From Thiofilum sp. (GTDB lineage Bacteria > Pseudomonadota > Gammaproteobacteria > Thiotrichales > Thiotrichaceae): a stretch of 64,000 nt of DNA. The DNA is taken from positions 2,666,001 through 2,730,000 of the forward strand of contig NZ_JADJTF010000001.1 in the NCBI RefSeq assembly GCF_016711335.1, in the 5' to 3' direction. The notes beneath the pieces are model-generated. The model searched no databases. It saw only the letters and a program-made list of their open reading frames with translations, and was not told the origin of the DNA. The translations under genes were made by a program, and so were the position numbers. This document shows positions 26,022 to 35,090 of the stretch, piece after piece (position 1 is the stretch's first letter; every line of letters begins with the position of its first letter).

Positions 26022-26126
26022 ATGAATCAGAGTCTATTGACCCCTCACCTTACTATTATTTCTCACATAATCTTATTTCCCTACCATCCAATGATAGGCT
26101 CAGTTAACGCTAAGGAGATGTTATGA
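26022..26126 (+). CDS. Candidate 34-aa leader ORF coupled to soxY
   Basis: ATG at 26022 follows a strong Shine-Dalgarno (GGGAGGAG) at 7-8 bp spacing. The frame runs 34 codons and its TGA overlaps the soxY ATG (ATGA). The peptide starts MNQSLLTPHLTIISHIIL and has a hydrophobic middle. It has no homolog that I recognise. It could be a translated leader, a small membrane protein or a chance frame; the good ribosome-binding site and exact overlap are the only evidence. Confidence 0.35.
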   Translation: MNQSLLTPHLTIISHIILFPYHPMIGSVNAKEML

Positions 26127-26599
26127 AGCGGAGAAAATTTTTAGGTAACGCGCTGGCTCTCAGTGCCACCGGTGCGGCATTGAGTGCAGGCTTAGTGACG
26201 CCTCAATGGGCAATGGCTGCCGATGCAGCCGCACCAGCCGCTGCGAGTCCTTTTGACCTAAAAGCATTAGAAGAAGTATTGAAGTCACTGAATGCTACCG
26301 AAGCTAAAGCTTCTGATGCGATTAAAATCAAAGCGCCTGAAATTGCTGAAAATGGTGCAGTAGTTCCAGTAGCTGTGTCTACCACACTGGCCGGTGTGAC
26401 TGCTATTAGCCTAGTCGTGAGTAATAACCCCACTCCTTTGGCAGCGACTTTTACTATTTTAGAGGGTGCAAGCCCCGATGTATCCACGCGCATTAAAATG
26501 GCTAAAACCGCAGAGGTGATGGCTATTGTACAAGCAGCCGATGGAGTACATATGGCTAAGCAGGAAGTGAAAGTAACACTAGGCGGCTGTGGCGGTTAA
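26123..26599 (+). CDS. soxY: Sulfur carrier protein SoxY
   Basis: Periplasmic carrier to which sulfur intermediates are covalently attached during thiosulfate oxidation. A twin-arginine-like signal (MKRRKFLGNALALSATGAAL) is followed by an Ala-rich linker. The carrier motif is the C-terminal GGCGG, with Cys156 as attachment site. The 158-aa length is normal. SoxZ, its partner, is encoded 21 bp downstream. ATG at 26123 has AAGGAG upstream. First established gene of soxYZAXB. Confidence 0.96.
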   Translation: MKRRKFLGNALALSATGAALSAGLVTPQWAMAADAAAPAAASPFDLKALEEVLKSLNATEAKASDAIKIKAPEIAENGAVVPVAVSTTLAGVTAISLVVSNNPTPLAATFTILEGASPDVSTRIKMAKTAEVMAIVQAADGVHMAKQEVKVTLGGCGG

Positions 26600-26620
26600 G
26601 GAATTAGGAGAGCATTTGAG

Positions 26621-26929
26621 ATGTCGAGCATTAAATTAAAGGCGAAAGCGATTGACGGCGGTCTGATCGAAGTGAAAGCGCTGATGACCCATCCTATGGA
26701 AACGGGGCTACGTAAAGATTCTGCGGGTGAATTGATTCCTGCCCACTTTATCAGTGAAGTCGTGGTCACGGCTAATGATAAAGAAGTGATGAAAGCTAAT
26801 TGGGGTGGCTCTATTTCTAAAAATCCTTATATGGCATTCACCTATAAAGGAGCAGCGGGTGATAAAGTGAAGCTCACTTGGAAAGATACCAAAGGTGGGA
26901 CAGATACTGATGAGGTTGTAGCTGCTTAA
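26621..26929 (+). CDS. soxZ: Sulfur-carrier partner protein SoxZ
   Basis: A 102-aa immunoglobulin-like protein that dimerises with SoxY. Typical parts are KAIDGGLIEVKALMTHPMET, PAHFISEVVVTANDKEV and SISKNPYMAFTYKGAAGDKV. It has no signal peptide; SoxYZ is exported as a complex using the SoxY Tat signal. TTAGGAG upstream of the ATG gives a normal ribosome-binding site. Confidence 0.96.
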   Translation: MSSIKLKAKAIDGGLIEVKALMTHPMETGLRKDSAGELIPAHFISEVVVTANDKEVMKANWGGSISKNPYMAFTYKGAAGDKVKLTWKDTKGGTDTDEVVAA

Positions 26930-26961
26930 TTAATCTGATTCCCAACCGCTAGGAGAATTGA

Positions 26962-27780
26962 ATGAAACAACTGACTATCGCCAGTCTAGTAGCAGGTGCT
27001 TTGTTAGCCGGTATTGCTTTTGCAGCCGAAGAACCCAATGCCGATGCTTACCGCGAAATGACCTATGGCGACCGCGACGCTAACCCTGCTTTATTAGTGA
27101 TTGATCGTGGTGAAGAGTTATTTAAAGAAAAGCGTGGTCCTAAAAATGCCTCGTTAGAGCAATGTGATTTTGGTTTAGGCCCTGGGGTACTCAAAGGGGC
27201 TTATGCACAATTACCGCGCTATTTCAAAGATACTGATAAGGTACAAGATGCAGAGTCACGCCTCTTGACCTGTATGACTGAGCTGCAAGGCTATACCGTT
27301 AAAGAATTGACTAAGCAAACCTTTGCTAATGACAAGCGCAATGAAGATAACACCGACTTAGAAGCTCTCACGGTCTATATTGCGGCACAATCCGATGGCG
27401 AGAAAATCAATGCCCCTGCTGAACATGTCAAAGAGCAAGAGGCTATTAAGATTGGTGAAGGACTGTTTTGGCGGCGTCAAGGTCCCTTGGATTTTGCCTG
27501 TGCGACTTGCCATGCTGATGATAAAAAGCGTATTCGTCTCCAAAATCTAGGTAATTTCTCCAAGCCCGGTGCGGATGCACAAAAAACCATGAGTGCTTGG
27601 CCGACTTATCGGGTGTCTCATGCCGCTGTGCGTACTATGCAACATCGGATGTGGGATTGTATGTGGCAAATGCGTCTACCGGATGCTGAGTATGGTTCGC
27701 CTATGACGGTGGCTTTGATTGCCTATCTTAATGCTCAAGGCAAAGATGGTACTTATCTGCTCCCCGGCATGTCACGCTAA
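26962..27780 (+). CDS. soxA: c-type cytochrome SoxA
   Basis: Catalytic subunit of SoxAX, which joins thiosulfate oxidatively to SoxY. A signal peptide (TIASLVAGALLAGIAFA) is followed by two domains. Only the second has a heme site, FACATCHADD (Cys180, Cys183, His184). The first retains Cys68 and Cys104, which in monoheme SoxA form a disulfide. The distal ligand cysteine, modified to a persulfide in the family, is Cys233 in MWDCMWQMR. This is the monoheme SoxA class. 272 aa, normal length. 32 bp after soxZ. Confidence 0.95.
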   Translation: MKQLTIASLVAGALLAGIAFAAEEPNADAYREMTYGDRDANPALLVIDRGEELFKEKRGPKNASLEQCDFGLGPGVLKGAYAQLPRYFKDTDKVQDAESRLLTCMTELQGYTVKELTKQTFANDKRNEDNTDLEALTVYIAAQSDGEKINAPAEHVKEQEAIKIGEGLFWRRQGPLDFACATCHADDKKRIRLQNLGNFSKPGADAQKTMSAWPTYRVSHAAVRTMQHRMWDCMWQMRLPDAEYGSPMTVALIAYLNAQGKDGTYLLPGMSR

Positions 27781-27795
27781 CGCAAGGATTACTCT

Positions 27796-28419
27796 ATGAA
27801 AATCAAATTAGTCAGCACTGCGCTTATAGCTATTTTAGGTACGACTCTAGCAGTTGCAGCGGATGATGATGTATCCGCCTTAGTAGAGCAATATATTGCG
27901 AGCGGTTTTAAACAAGGGGAAAAGCAGCCCCTAGAGCGTCTCACGCAAGATGAAACCCAAAAGCTTTGCACCCAATATCGCAATCAAATCCCCGCCGATA
28001 TGCAGCAAGCCTTTATGGAGCGCGAAAAGGCTACTATTAAATATCCAGAGAGCGGCAAGCTCATGGGGGATTGGAAGCAAGGTCAAAAAACTTTTACCGA
28101 TGGTTTTGCTTGGCGGGTGGGTACGATTATGCCCGACAAACCCGATGTAGTACGCGGCGGCAATTGTTATGCCTGTCATGCGGCTGATCCTAAAGAAGTG
28201 GCGGCGGGTAATATCGGTAGTACTTTAACGGGCTTTGGTAAATTACGTGGCAACACGCCAGAGACGATTAAATATGCCTACGAGAAAATTTATAACTCTA
28301 ACGCCTATATGCCTTGCTCCAGCATGCCGCGTTTAGGTCACAATGGCGTACTGACTCCTGAGCAAATTGCCGATGTAGTGGCATTTTTGGTTGATCCTGA
28401 GTCACCGGTGAATAAATAG
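27796..28419 (+). CDS. soxX: c-type cytochrome SoxX
   Basis: Electron-accepting subunit of SoxAX. A signal peptide ends near AVAADDD. The heme site is GGNCYACHAADPK (Cys124, Cys127, His128) and the methionine ligand is probably in NAYMPCSSMPRLGHNG. At 207 aa it is longer than the smallest SoxX because of a helical N-terminal extension with several Lys and Glu. It starts 15 bp after soxA with AAGGA upstream. Confidence 0.95.
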   Translation: MKIKLVSTALIAILGTTLAVAADDDVSALVEQYIASGFKQGEKQPLERLTQDETQKLCTQYRNQIPADMQQAFMEREKATIKYPESGKLMGDWKQGQKTFTDGFAWRVGTIMPDKPDVVRGGNCYACHAADPKEVAAGNIGSTLTGFGKLRGNTPETIKYAYEKIYNSNAYMPCSSMPRLGHNGVLTPEQIADVVAFLVDPESPVNK

Positions 28420-28431
28420 AGAGAAGCATAG

Positions 28432-30150
28432 ATGGGCATGAATCGTCGTGAGTTTTTGCAGCTCTTAGCGGCTGCAAGTGTGGCAGGGTTTGGTTTGAAT
28501 ACGCGTTTGGCGCTCGCCAATCAGCCGAGTAATCCCTATGAATTACCCAGCTTTGGTAATGTATCGGTACTGCATTACACCGATTGTCATGCCCAACTAC
28601 TCCCTATTTATTATCGTGAGCCTAGTGTCAATCTAGGCATTGGTTCGATGCAAGGCAAGCCACCGCATTTAGTCGGTGAGCCTTTTTTAAAGCATTACGG
28701 CATTGCCCCTAATACGCTAGAGGCTCATGCGTTTACCTATTTAGATTTTGCCGAAGCCGCGAAAAAATACGGTAAAGTCGGTGGTTTTGCGCATTTAAAA
28801 ACCCTAGTGGATCAGATTCGTGCTCAGCGTCCGGGCGCTTTGTTACTCGACGGTGGTGATACTTGGCAAGGCTCATGGACAGCCCTAAAAACCAATGCTC
28901 AGGATATGGTCGATGCCCAATTATTATTGAGTGTGGATGTCATGACTCCGCATTGGGAAATGACCTATGGGGCTGAACGTGTCAAGGAAATCATTGAAAA
29001 AGACTTTGCGGGCAAAGTTGATTTTGTAGCTCAAAATGTGTTGAGTACTGATTTTGAAGAACCCGTATTCGCCCCTTATGTGATTAAAGAAATTAACAAA
29101 ACCCCTGTAGCCATTATTGGTCAAGCCTTCCCCTATACTCCGGTGGCAAATCCGCGTCATTTAGTGCCTGATTGGAGCTTTGGCATTCGAGATGAGCGTA
29201 TGCAGGAAATGGTCGACGAGGCACGCGGTAAAGGTGCGCAAGTTGTCATAGTTCTCTCGCATAATGGTATGGACGTAGACCTAAAAATGGCGAGTAAGGT
29301 TACAGGCATTGATGCGATTATGGGTGGACATACCCATGATGGTGTGTTCCAGCCAGTCGTGGTGGAGAACGCAGGCGGCAAAACCTTAGTCACTAATGCA
29401 GGTTCTAATGGTAAGTTTTTGGGTGTACTCGATTTAGAGGTCAAAGACGGCAAAGTGGCGGATTATCGCTATAAACTGTTACCCGTATTTTCTAATCTGC
29501 TCACCCCTAATCCCGAAATGGTGAAACTGATTGAAAAGGTACGCGAGCCGTATCAAAAAGAGTTAGCTGAAGAATTAGCGGTTTGTGATGAAGTGTTATA
29601 TCGACGCGGTAATTTTAATGGAACCTTTGATCAGCTCATTTGTAATGCCTTAATGGAAGGACTAGATGCACCGATTGCTTTCTCTCCGGGCTTCCGTTGG
29701 GGTACGAGCTTGCTCCCCGGTCAACCGATTACCTTTGAGCATGTGGCTGATCAAACAGCGATTACTTATGGCACGGTGACGCGCAATGAGATGAGTGGTG
29801 AGATGATTAAAACCATTCTTGAAGATGTCGCGGATAATCTATTTAATGCCGACCCCTATTATCAGCAGGGGGGCGATATGGTGCGCGTGGGTGGGTTAAA
29901 GTTTAGTTTTGATCCAACGGCTAAAATGGGTGAGCGTGTGTCGGATATGCAGTTAGCGGGTAAGCCCTTAGAAATGGCTAAGACCTATCCGGTGGCAGGC
30001 TGGGCGAGTGTGCAAGAATCTGTCCCTGAGAATAAGCAAATTTGGGAAGTTGTCGCCGATTATTTACGCGATAAGAAAACCATTAGCCAGATTGAATTAA
30101 ATACCCCTACATTGAAGAATGTGGAGGGTAATGTGGGGTTAGCGCTTTAA
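28432..30150 (+). CDS. soxB: Thiosulfohydrolase SoxB
   Basis: Periplasmic dimanganese enzyme that hydrolyses the terminal sulfonate from SoxY-bound intermediates, releasing sulfate. The Tat signal is NRREFLQLLAAASVAGFGLN. Metal ligands occur in VLHYTDCHAQL, LLDGGDTWQGSW, VIVLSHNGMDVD and IMGGHTHDGVF, as in 5'-nucleotidase-type phosphoesterases. 572 aa, normal. Last gene of soxYZAXB; no soxCD follows. Confidence 0.96.
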   Translation: MGMNRREFLQLLAAASVAGFGLNTRLALANQPSNPYELPSFGNVSVLHYTDCHAQLLPIYYREPSVNLGIGSMQGKPPHLVGEPFLKHYGIAPNTLEAHAFTYLDFAEAAKKYGKVGGFAHLKTLVDQIRAQRPGALLLDGGDTWQGSWTALKTNAQDMVDAQLLLSVDVMTPHWEMTYGAERVKEIIEKDFAGKVDFVAQNVLSTDFEEPVFAPYVIKEINKTPVAIIGQAFPYTPVANPRHLVPDWSFGIRDERMQEMVDEARGKGAQVVIVLSHNGMDVDLKMASKVTGIDAIMGGHTHDGVFQPVVVENAGGKTLVTNAGSNGKFLGVLDLEVKDGKVADYRYKLLPVFSNLLTPNPEMVKLIEKVREPYQKELAEELAVCDEVLYRRGNFNGTFDQLICNALMEGLDAPIAFSPGFRWGTSLLPGQPITFEHVADQTAITYGTVTRNEMSGEMIKTILEDVADNLFNADPYYQQGGDMVRVGGLKFSFDPTAKMGERVSDMQLAGKPLEMAKTYPVAGWASVQESVPENKQIWEVVADYLRDKKTISQIELNTPTLKNVEGNVGLAL

Positions 30151-30509
30151 AGTAGCGCCTACGGAGGGGCTGAGTGCAATGCTTCGTCCCACTGTAAAGT
30201 TAAATTTGTATAATTTTCAATTAGCTTCAGCATGCTATGAAAAAATGCTCCTTACTCAGTAGTTGCAAAGTAGGGTAAAGTTTTTCGCTCCTATTTTAGT
30301 CTTGTACTTCTCTAATGTTGCTCTTAAGGTAGTGACTAGCCATTAGTCGTCTTTAAGAAGAGGTGTGCATTGTGCAGTTTTTGGCTACAGCAGCATACTA
30401 ATTCACTTTAAATCACCACAGTACTTGCTTTTTAATTTATTATAATAAATAGTACAGTTTTGACTGGCTTCAATTACACTCAATCAGAAATTACGTCGAG
30501 GTATAGGTT
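30151..30509. other. 359-bp intergenic region after soxB
   Basis: Between soxB and the glutaryl-CoA dehydrogenase gene. No ORF with a plausible start, no strong terminator-like hairpin after soxB, and no RNA recognised. The last 60 bp are AT-rich and probably contain the next promoter, ending in the GAGGT ribosome-binding site. Confidence 0.4.
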
Positions 30510-31688
30510 ATGACTCCATTTCAATGGGATGATCCGTTTCATTTTGAGCAACAGCTAAGCGATGAAGAGCGTCAAATTCGTGATGCAGTGCATGCCTATT
30601 GCCAAGAAAAACTGCAACCGCGCGTTTTAAGTGCTACACGCGAAGAACGCTTTGACCGCGATATTATGAATGAAATGGGCGAACTGGGTATGTTGGGTTC
30701 GACCGTAGCAGAGCAATACGGTGGTGCGGGTTTAAATCATGTCTCCTATGGTCTGATCGCGCGTGAAGTCGAGCGTGTTGATTCTGGCTATCGCTCAGCG
30801 ATGAGCGTGCAGTCATCACTGGTGATGTATCCGATTGAAGCTTACGGCTCAGAAGTACAAAAGCAAAAATATTTACCGCGCTTAGCCACCGGTGAGCTAG
30901 TCGGGTGTTTTGGTTTGACTGAGCCTAATCATGGTTCTGATCCCGGCTCGATGGTCACTTACGCCCGCAAAGTCGACGGTGGTTATGTCCTCAATGGGCA
31001 AAAAATGTGGATTACTAACAGCCCTATTGCCGATCTAGCAGTGGTCTGGGCGAAGTCAGATGCACACGAAGGCAAAATCAAAGGCTTTATTATTGAGCGT
31101 GGCATGCAAGGTTTTAGTACGCCTAAAATTCACGGCAAAATGTCGCTACGCGCTTCGATTACAGGCGAGATTGTCCTAGATGAAGTATTTGTGCCTGAAG
31201 ATAATCTACTCCCTAAAGCCAGTGGTCTTGCAGGGCCTTTTGGTTGCTTAAATAAAGCACGTTTTGGTATTGCATGGGGTGTGCTCGGTGCAGCGGAGTT
31301 TTGTTGGCATGCAGCGCGGCAATATACGCTCGACCGTAAACAATTTGGTCGCCCGCTAGCCGCTACGCAATTAGTACAGACTAAACTGGCTAATATGCAA
31401 ACCGAAATTACCCTAGGTTTACAAGCTGTGTTGCAAGTCGGACGCTTGATGGATCAAGGCAATTGGGCGCCTGAAATGATTTCTCTGATTAAGCGCAATA
31501 ACTGCGGTAAGTCATTGGATATTGCTCGCATAGCACGCGATATGCACGGCGGAAATGGTATTGCTGACGAGTATGGTGTGATTCGTCATATGGTCAATCT
31601 AGAGACGGTGAATACTTATGAAGGTACTTATGATATTCACGGTTTGATACTAGGACGTGCTCAGACAGGGATTCAGGCGTTTTTCTAA
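30510..31688 (+). CDS. gcdH: Glutaryl-CoA dehydrogenase
   Basis: FAD acyl-CoA dehydrogenase that oxidises and decarboxylates glutaryl-CoA to crotonyl-CoA (lysine and tryptophan breakdown). Family features are FGLTEPNHGSDPGSM for FAD binding, KMWITNSPIADLAVVWAKSD, the GcdH-type SLRASITGEIVLDEVFVPED, and the catalytic glutamate in LETVNTYEGTYDIHGLILGR. 392 aa is normal. GAGGT lies before the ATG. The next gene, 19 bp downstream, is a type III CoA-transferase, supporting glutarate activation as the pathway context. Confidence 0.94.
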   Translation: MTPFQWDDPFHFEQQLSDEERQIRDAVHAYCQEKLQPRVLSATREERFDRDIMNEMGELGMLGSTVAEQYGGAGLNHVSYGLIAREVERVDSGYRSAMSVQSSLVMYPIEAYGSEVQKQKYLPRLATGELVGCFGLTEPNHGSDPGSMVTYARKVDGGYVLNGQKMWITNSPIADLAVVWAKSDAHEGKIKGFIIERGMQGFSTPKIHGKMSLRASITGEIVLDEVFVPEDNLLPKASGLAGPFGCLNKARFGIAWGVLGAAEFCWHAARQYTLDRKQFGRPLAATQLVQTKLANMQTEITLGLQAVLQVGRLMDQGNWAPEMISLIKRNNCGKSLDIARIARDMHGGNGIADEYGVIRHMVNLETVNTYEGTYDIHGLILGRAQTGIQAFF

Positions 31689-31707
31689 CATTTTTAGGAG
31701 TATTCCC

Positions 31708-32916
31708 ATGCCTGCTCAACCCTTAACAGGTATTCGTGTGTTAGATCTCTCGCGCATTTTGGCGGGACCTTGGTGTAGCCAGCAATTAGCTGATCTAGGC
31801 GCTGAGGTGATTAAAATCGAACGTCCGAATGAAGGTGATGATACACGGCGTTGGGGACCCCCTTGGTTAGCGGGCACAACTGAGGCGGCTTATTATCTAA
31901 GTGCTAATCGCGGTAAACAATCAGTCACGATTGATATGGCAACCTTAGAAGGGCAAGAGCTGCTGCATGAATTGGTTAAGCATTGCGACGTAGTGCTAGA
32001 GAATTTTAAGGTGGGTGGATTAAAGAAATATCACCTTGATTATGCAAGCCTAAAAGCACTTAAACCCGATCTCATTTATTGCTCGATTACAGGTTTTGGT
32101 CAAGATGGTCCCTATGCACAACGCGCGGGCTATGACTTTATGATTCAAGGCATGGGTGGCTTGATGAGCTTGACGGGTAAACCCGATGCTGAAGGGGGCG
32201 AGCCGGTCAAAGTAGGGGTTGCCTTCGTAGATATTTTCACAGGGCTATATGCTGCGAATGCTATCATGGCGGCATTATTTCAGCGTGAACGTACCAGACA
32301 GGGCACTTATATTGATTTAGCACTCCTTGATGTTCAGGTGGGAGTACTGGCGAATCAAGCGCTTAACTACCTCACTTCTGGTAATGTGCCTAAACGTTTG
32401 GGGAATGCGCACCCGAATATTGTTCCTTATCAAGCCTTTGCGACACAAGACGGGCATATTATTTTAGCAGTAGGGAATGACGCGCAATTTAAACGCTTTT
32501 GCGAGGTGGCGGGGCAACCAGAATTAGGCACAGATGCGCGTTTTGCCACGAATGCCTTAAGGGTAGAAAATCGTCTAATACTGATTCCTATCATCCAGCA
32601 ACTGATGGCGCAGCACACGACTGATCAATGGTTACAACTATTGGAAACAGTGGGTGTGCCTTGTGGCCCGATTAATACCCTTGACCGTGTGTTTGCTGAT
32701 CCTCAAGTGCAGCATCGTGGTTTAGAGGTACATTATGCTCATCCTTTAGTTGACGAGGTGAAATTGGTCAGTAATCCGATTCGCTTTGATGGCGAGGCTT
32801 TAAATGCGCCTAATCCTCCACCTTTATTAGGTGAGCATACGACCGAGGTATTAGAGCGCTTATTAAAGCTTGATCATGAGCAATTAACAGCACTAAAAGC
32901 TAAACAGGTGATTTAG
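31708..32916 (+). CDS. Type III CoA-transferase (CaiB/BaiF family)
   Basis: A 402-aa enzyme moving CoA between carboxylic acids. Signatures are GIRVLDLSRILAGPWCSQQL, ADLGAEVIKIERPNEGDDTR, the substrate segment SITGFGQDGPYAQRAGYDFM and the catalytic aspartate in DLALLDVQVGVLANQAL. I chose ATG at 31708 (TTAGGAG upstream); an earlier in-frame Met at 31657 lies inside gcdH. Pairing with gcdH suggests a glutarate CoA-transferase like SUGCT, using succinyl-CoA as donor. That substrate is inferred from the neighbour. Confidence 0.88.
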   Translation: MPAQPLTGIRVLDLSRILAGPWCSQQLADLGAEVIKIERPNEGDDTRRWGPPWLAGTTEAAYYLSANRGKQSVTIDMATLEGQELLHELVKHCDVVLENFKVGGLKKYHLDYASLKALKPDLIYCSITGFGQDGPYAQRAGYDFMIQGMGGLMSLTGKPDAEGGEPVKVGVAFVDIFTGLYAANAIMAALFQRERTRQGTYIDLALLDVQVGVLANQALNYLTSGNVPKRLGNAHPNIVPYQAFATQDGHIILAVGNDAQFKRFCEVAGQPELGTDARFATNALRVENRLILIPIIQQLMAQHTTDQWLQLLETVGVPCGPINTLDRVFADPQVQHRGLEVHYAHPLVDEVKLVSNPIRFDGEALNAPNPPPLLGEHTTEVLERLLKLDHEQLTALKAKQVI

Positions 32917-33021
32917 CAGTGGGGTAAATGCAAATAAAGTTGTTTTATCCTATTGCTTCCCCCTCCAACAATGGTACATTTTTTAGCCTGAAATAAAGAG
33001 TGCCAAATAAGTACTTGAGCC

Positions 33022-33125
33022 AAAGTAATCGTGCATTTCCTCCGCAGACGCTGTTAATACATCCCTGTACGCTTCAAGGCGGCATCCTTGCCGCCAAGAC
33101 TGCTCCAAAAACGCACGATTACTTT
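33022..33125. repeat. Structured intergenic repeat, copy 1
   Basis: A 104-nt element closed by a perfect 13-bp stem (33022-33034 with 33113-33125). It contains an inner 7-bp hairpin GGCGGCA-TCCT-TGCCGCC (33078-33095) and the conserved single-stranded string AATACATCCCTGTACGCT. A second copy at 43044 shares the interior but has a different, still perfectly paired outer stem. It lies between the CoA-transferase and FKBP genes. It may be a small non-autonomous mobile element or a structured RNA. Confidence 0.75.
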
Positions 33126-33182
33126 TAGCTAGATACTTAGTGGCAACTCAGGTTTTTTTAAACAGAGTGGGATAGTAATCAA

Positions 33183-33656
33183 TTGAAAAATATTCTAGTA
33201 GCGTCACTAACTCTATTATTAAGTGCTAGTGTTTTTATGAGCGCTTGTTCAGAAAAAAACGCTTCTTCTACCGAAACTAAAGAGAACCAACCTACAGCGA
33301 GTGCACCGATGAGTGGATTGACTAAAATAGATGCAAAAGTGGGAAGCGGCGCTGAAGCGCTGACAGGTAAAGTAGTAGCCGTCCATTATACGGGGTGGTT
33401 ATACGACGAGAAGGCGGCGGATAAGAAAGGCGCTAAATTTGATAGCTCACTGGATCGAGGTGCACCGTTTGAGTTTCCATTAGGCGGTGGGCGTGTGATC
33501 AAAGGGTGGGACGAGGGTGTGGTAGGGATGAAAGTAGGGGGACAACGTACTTTAATTATTGCCCCCGAATATGGTTACGGTGCTCGTGGTGCAGGTGGCG
33601 TGATTCCACCCAATGCAACTTTACTCTTTGATGTTGAGTTATTAGACGTGAAGTAA
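33183..33656 (+). CDS. FKBP-type peptidyl-prolyl isomerase, lipoprotein
   Basis: A 157-aa prolyl isomerase. The N-terminus is a lipoprotein signal (MKNILVASLTLLLSASVFMS then Ala-Cys), with Cys22 likely lipidated, followed by a Ser/Thr/Glu linker. The FKBP domain covers about 50-157: GKVVAVHYTGWLYDE, FDSSLDRGAPFEFPLGGGRV, IKGWDEGVVGMKVGGQR and YGYGARGAGGVIPPNATLLF. The start is a TTG with only a weak ribosome-binding site; no better start lies upstream in frame. Envelope chaperone by family. Confidence 0.92.
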   Translation: MKNILVASLTLLLSASVFMSACSEKNASSTETKENQPTASAPMSGLTKIDAKVGSGAEALTGKVVAVHYTGWLYDEKAADKKGAKFDSSLDRGAPFEFPLGGGRVIKGWDEGVVGMKVGGQRTLIIAPEYGYGARGAGGVIPPNATLLFDVELLDVK

Positions 33657-33681
33657 AGCACTTATGGGTGTTTTTGAGATG

Positions 33682-33703
33682 TGCATTGCCTAAGCGCAAT
33701 GCA
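33682..33703. terminator. Hairpin between convergent genes
   Basis: TGCATTGC and GCAATGCA form a perfect 8-bp stem with a 6-nt loop, 25 bp past the FKBP stop and right at the end of the convergent small gene. T-rich sequence follows on the plus strand (TTTAAAT), so it may serve as a terminator. Confidence 0.5.
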
Positions 33704-33704
33704 T

Positions 33705-34007
33705 TTAAATCATAATAGTGTGTTGATTATTAATAGTATTTAAGCAGCGTGTGAGTTCGGCTTCCAATAAAGGCACATTGTGCACGCGCACATAGGCTTG
33801 AGCGAATGAAGTAATACGCTTGATCAAAAATTCCGGCTGCGCATCCCACGCTGCTACACAGGCAAATAAATCTTGATCTTTAACACTAAAGTGACAAATT
33901 AAGCGATTGAGATCGAGGTCTTGATTGATATGACACCATAATTCTTGATGGTGGTGATGAATAATAATGGCTTGAGGAGAGTTAACAGTTAACACAATAC
34001 AGCTCAT
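33705..34007 (-). CDS. Uncharacterised 100-aa protein
   Basis: Begins MSCIVLTVNSPQAIII followed by four histidines (HHHHQELW) and contains QDLDLNRLICHFSVKDQDLF and FLIKRITSFAQAYVRVHNVP. There is no signal peptide or membrane segment. It is convergent with the FKBP gene. I do not recognise the family; the tetra-histidine in a predicted beta strand is the only conspicuous feature and could be chance or a metal site. Confidence 0.5.
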   Translation of the reverse strand: MSCIVLTVNSPQAIIIHHHHQELWCHINQDLDLNRLICHFSVKDQDLFACVAAWDAQPEFLIKRITSFAQAYVRVHNVPLLEAELTRCLNTINNQHTIMI

Positions 34008-34166
34008 GCGTAGTTAAGAATAAAGTTTAGTGGTTAAACCAGCTTGTTCACTCTCTCTTGCAGTGGGGCGCTAGTATAATGGGATTAGCTCATTTAATGT
34101 ATCGAAGATTTACCTAATTATAAAACTCTGCTGCAATCAATCTGCTATCAGCATCATAGGTCTCTC

Positions 34167-35090
34167 ATGTCCACAGTATTTTTGGCAATTATGCCTATTT
34201 TTATCCTGCTCCTTTTAGGCTATATAGCACTTAAAACCGATTTTATCCAAGCGAGTACATGGATTCAGATCGAAAAAGCGACCTACTTTGCCTTATTTCC
34301 GTGTTTACTGATTCATCAACTCGCTAATGCTCAAATCAATTGGTCGAGTGCAGGCTATCTGATTGGGTTTGCAGTGTTGATTCCCGCATTAGGTTCAGTA
34401 CTTGCCTTTATTGCCCAGCGTTTTTTGCAGCATGAAGGAGCAAGTTTTACCTCGGATTATCAGGGGTCGATTCGGTTTAATACTTATATTGGTCTAGCCC
34501 TGATTCTCGCCTTATTGCCTAAAGCAGCGACCCCCTTAGCTGCGATTGTAATTGCGATTATGATTCCGTGGATTAATGTGCTGTGTATTCTAGTGTTTGC
34601 CCGCTATGCCAAAGGTGTGCCGAATACTAAAGCTATTTTGAAACAAATGGCACATAATCCCTTGATTTTAGGCAGCATCCTAGGCTTAGTATTGAATCTC
34701 ATGGCTCTACCCTTACCGAGTATTGTCAATGAGGTATTAAAGCGTTTGGGTGATATGACCTTACCTTTGGGGCTATTAACGGTAGGGGCGGGCTTAAAAT
34801 GGCGCTCATTACATGACTATATGAGCAGTTTAGTGAGCAGCAGTTTGATTAAGTTAATCTTATTACCGCTGCTGATTTTAGGCTTAGGGCTAATGTTAAA
34901 TTTGGATACTCTAACCTTATCGGTGGTGGTTATTTTGGCGGCGTTGCCTACGGCTTCTAGTGCCTATATTTTAGCGCGACAGCTAGGAGGTAATGCCGAT
35001 TTAATGGCGGCCATTATTACCTTGCAGACCCTAGCGGCGCTATTAACTTTGCCTCTAGTGTTGTGGTTGTTGGCTGGTGTGACTCATTGA
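34167..35090 (+). CDS. AEC-family transporter
   Basis: A 307-aa inner-membrane protein with about ten hydrophobic segments, of the auxin efflux carrier (AEC) family. Conserved areas include LAIMPIFILLLLGYIALKTD, FALFPCLLIHQLANAQINW, NTYIGLALILALLPKA and LGDMTLPLGLLTVGAGLKWR, with the usual break between two five-helix halves. Bacterial members export or import organic acids such as malonate and malate; substrate is unknown here. The 3' end overlaps the convergent EamA gene by 36 bp. Confidence 0.88.
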   Translation: MSTVFLAIMPIFILLLLGYIALKTDFIQASTWIQIEKATYFALFPCLLIHQLANAQINWSSAGYLIGFAVLIPALGSVLAFIAQRFLQHEGASFTSDYQGSIRFNTYIGLALILALLPKAATPLAAIVIAIMIPWINVLCILVFARYAKGVPNTKAILKQMAHNPLILGSILGLVLNLMALPLPSIVNEVLKRLGDMTLPLGLLTVGAGLKWRSLHDYMSSLVSSSLIKLILLPLLILGLGLMLNLDTLTLSVVVILAALPTASSAYILARQLGGNADLMAAIITLQTLAALLTLPLVLWLLAGVTH

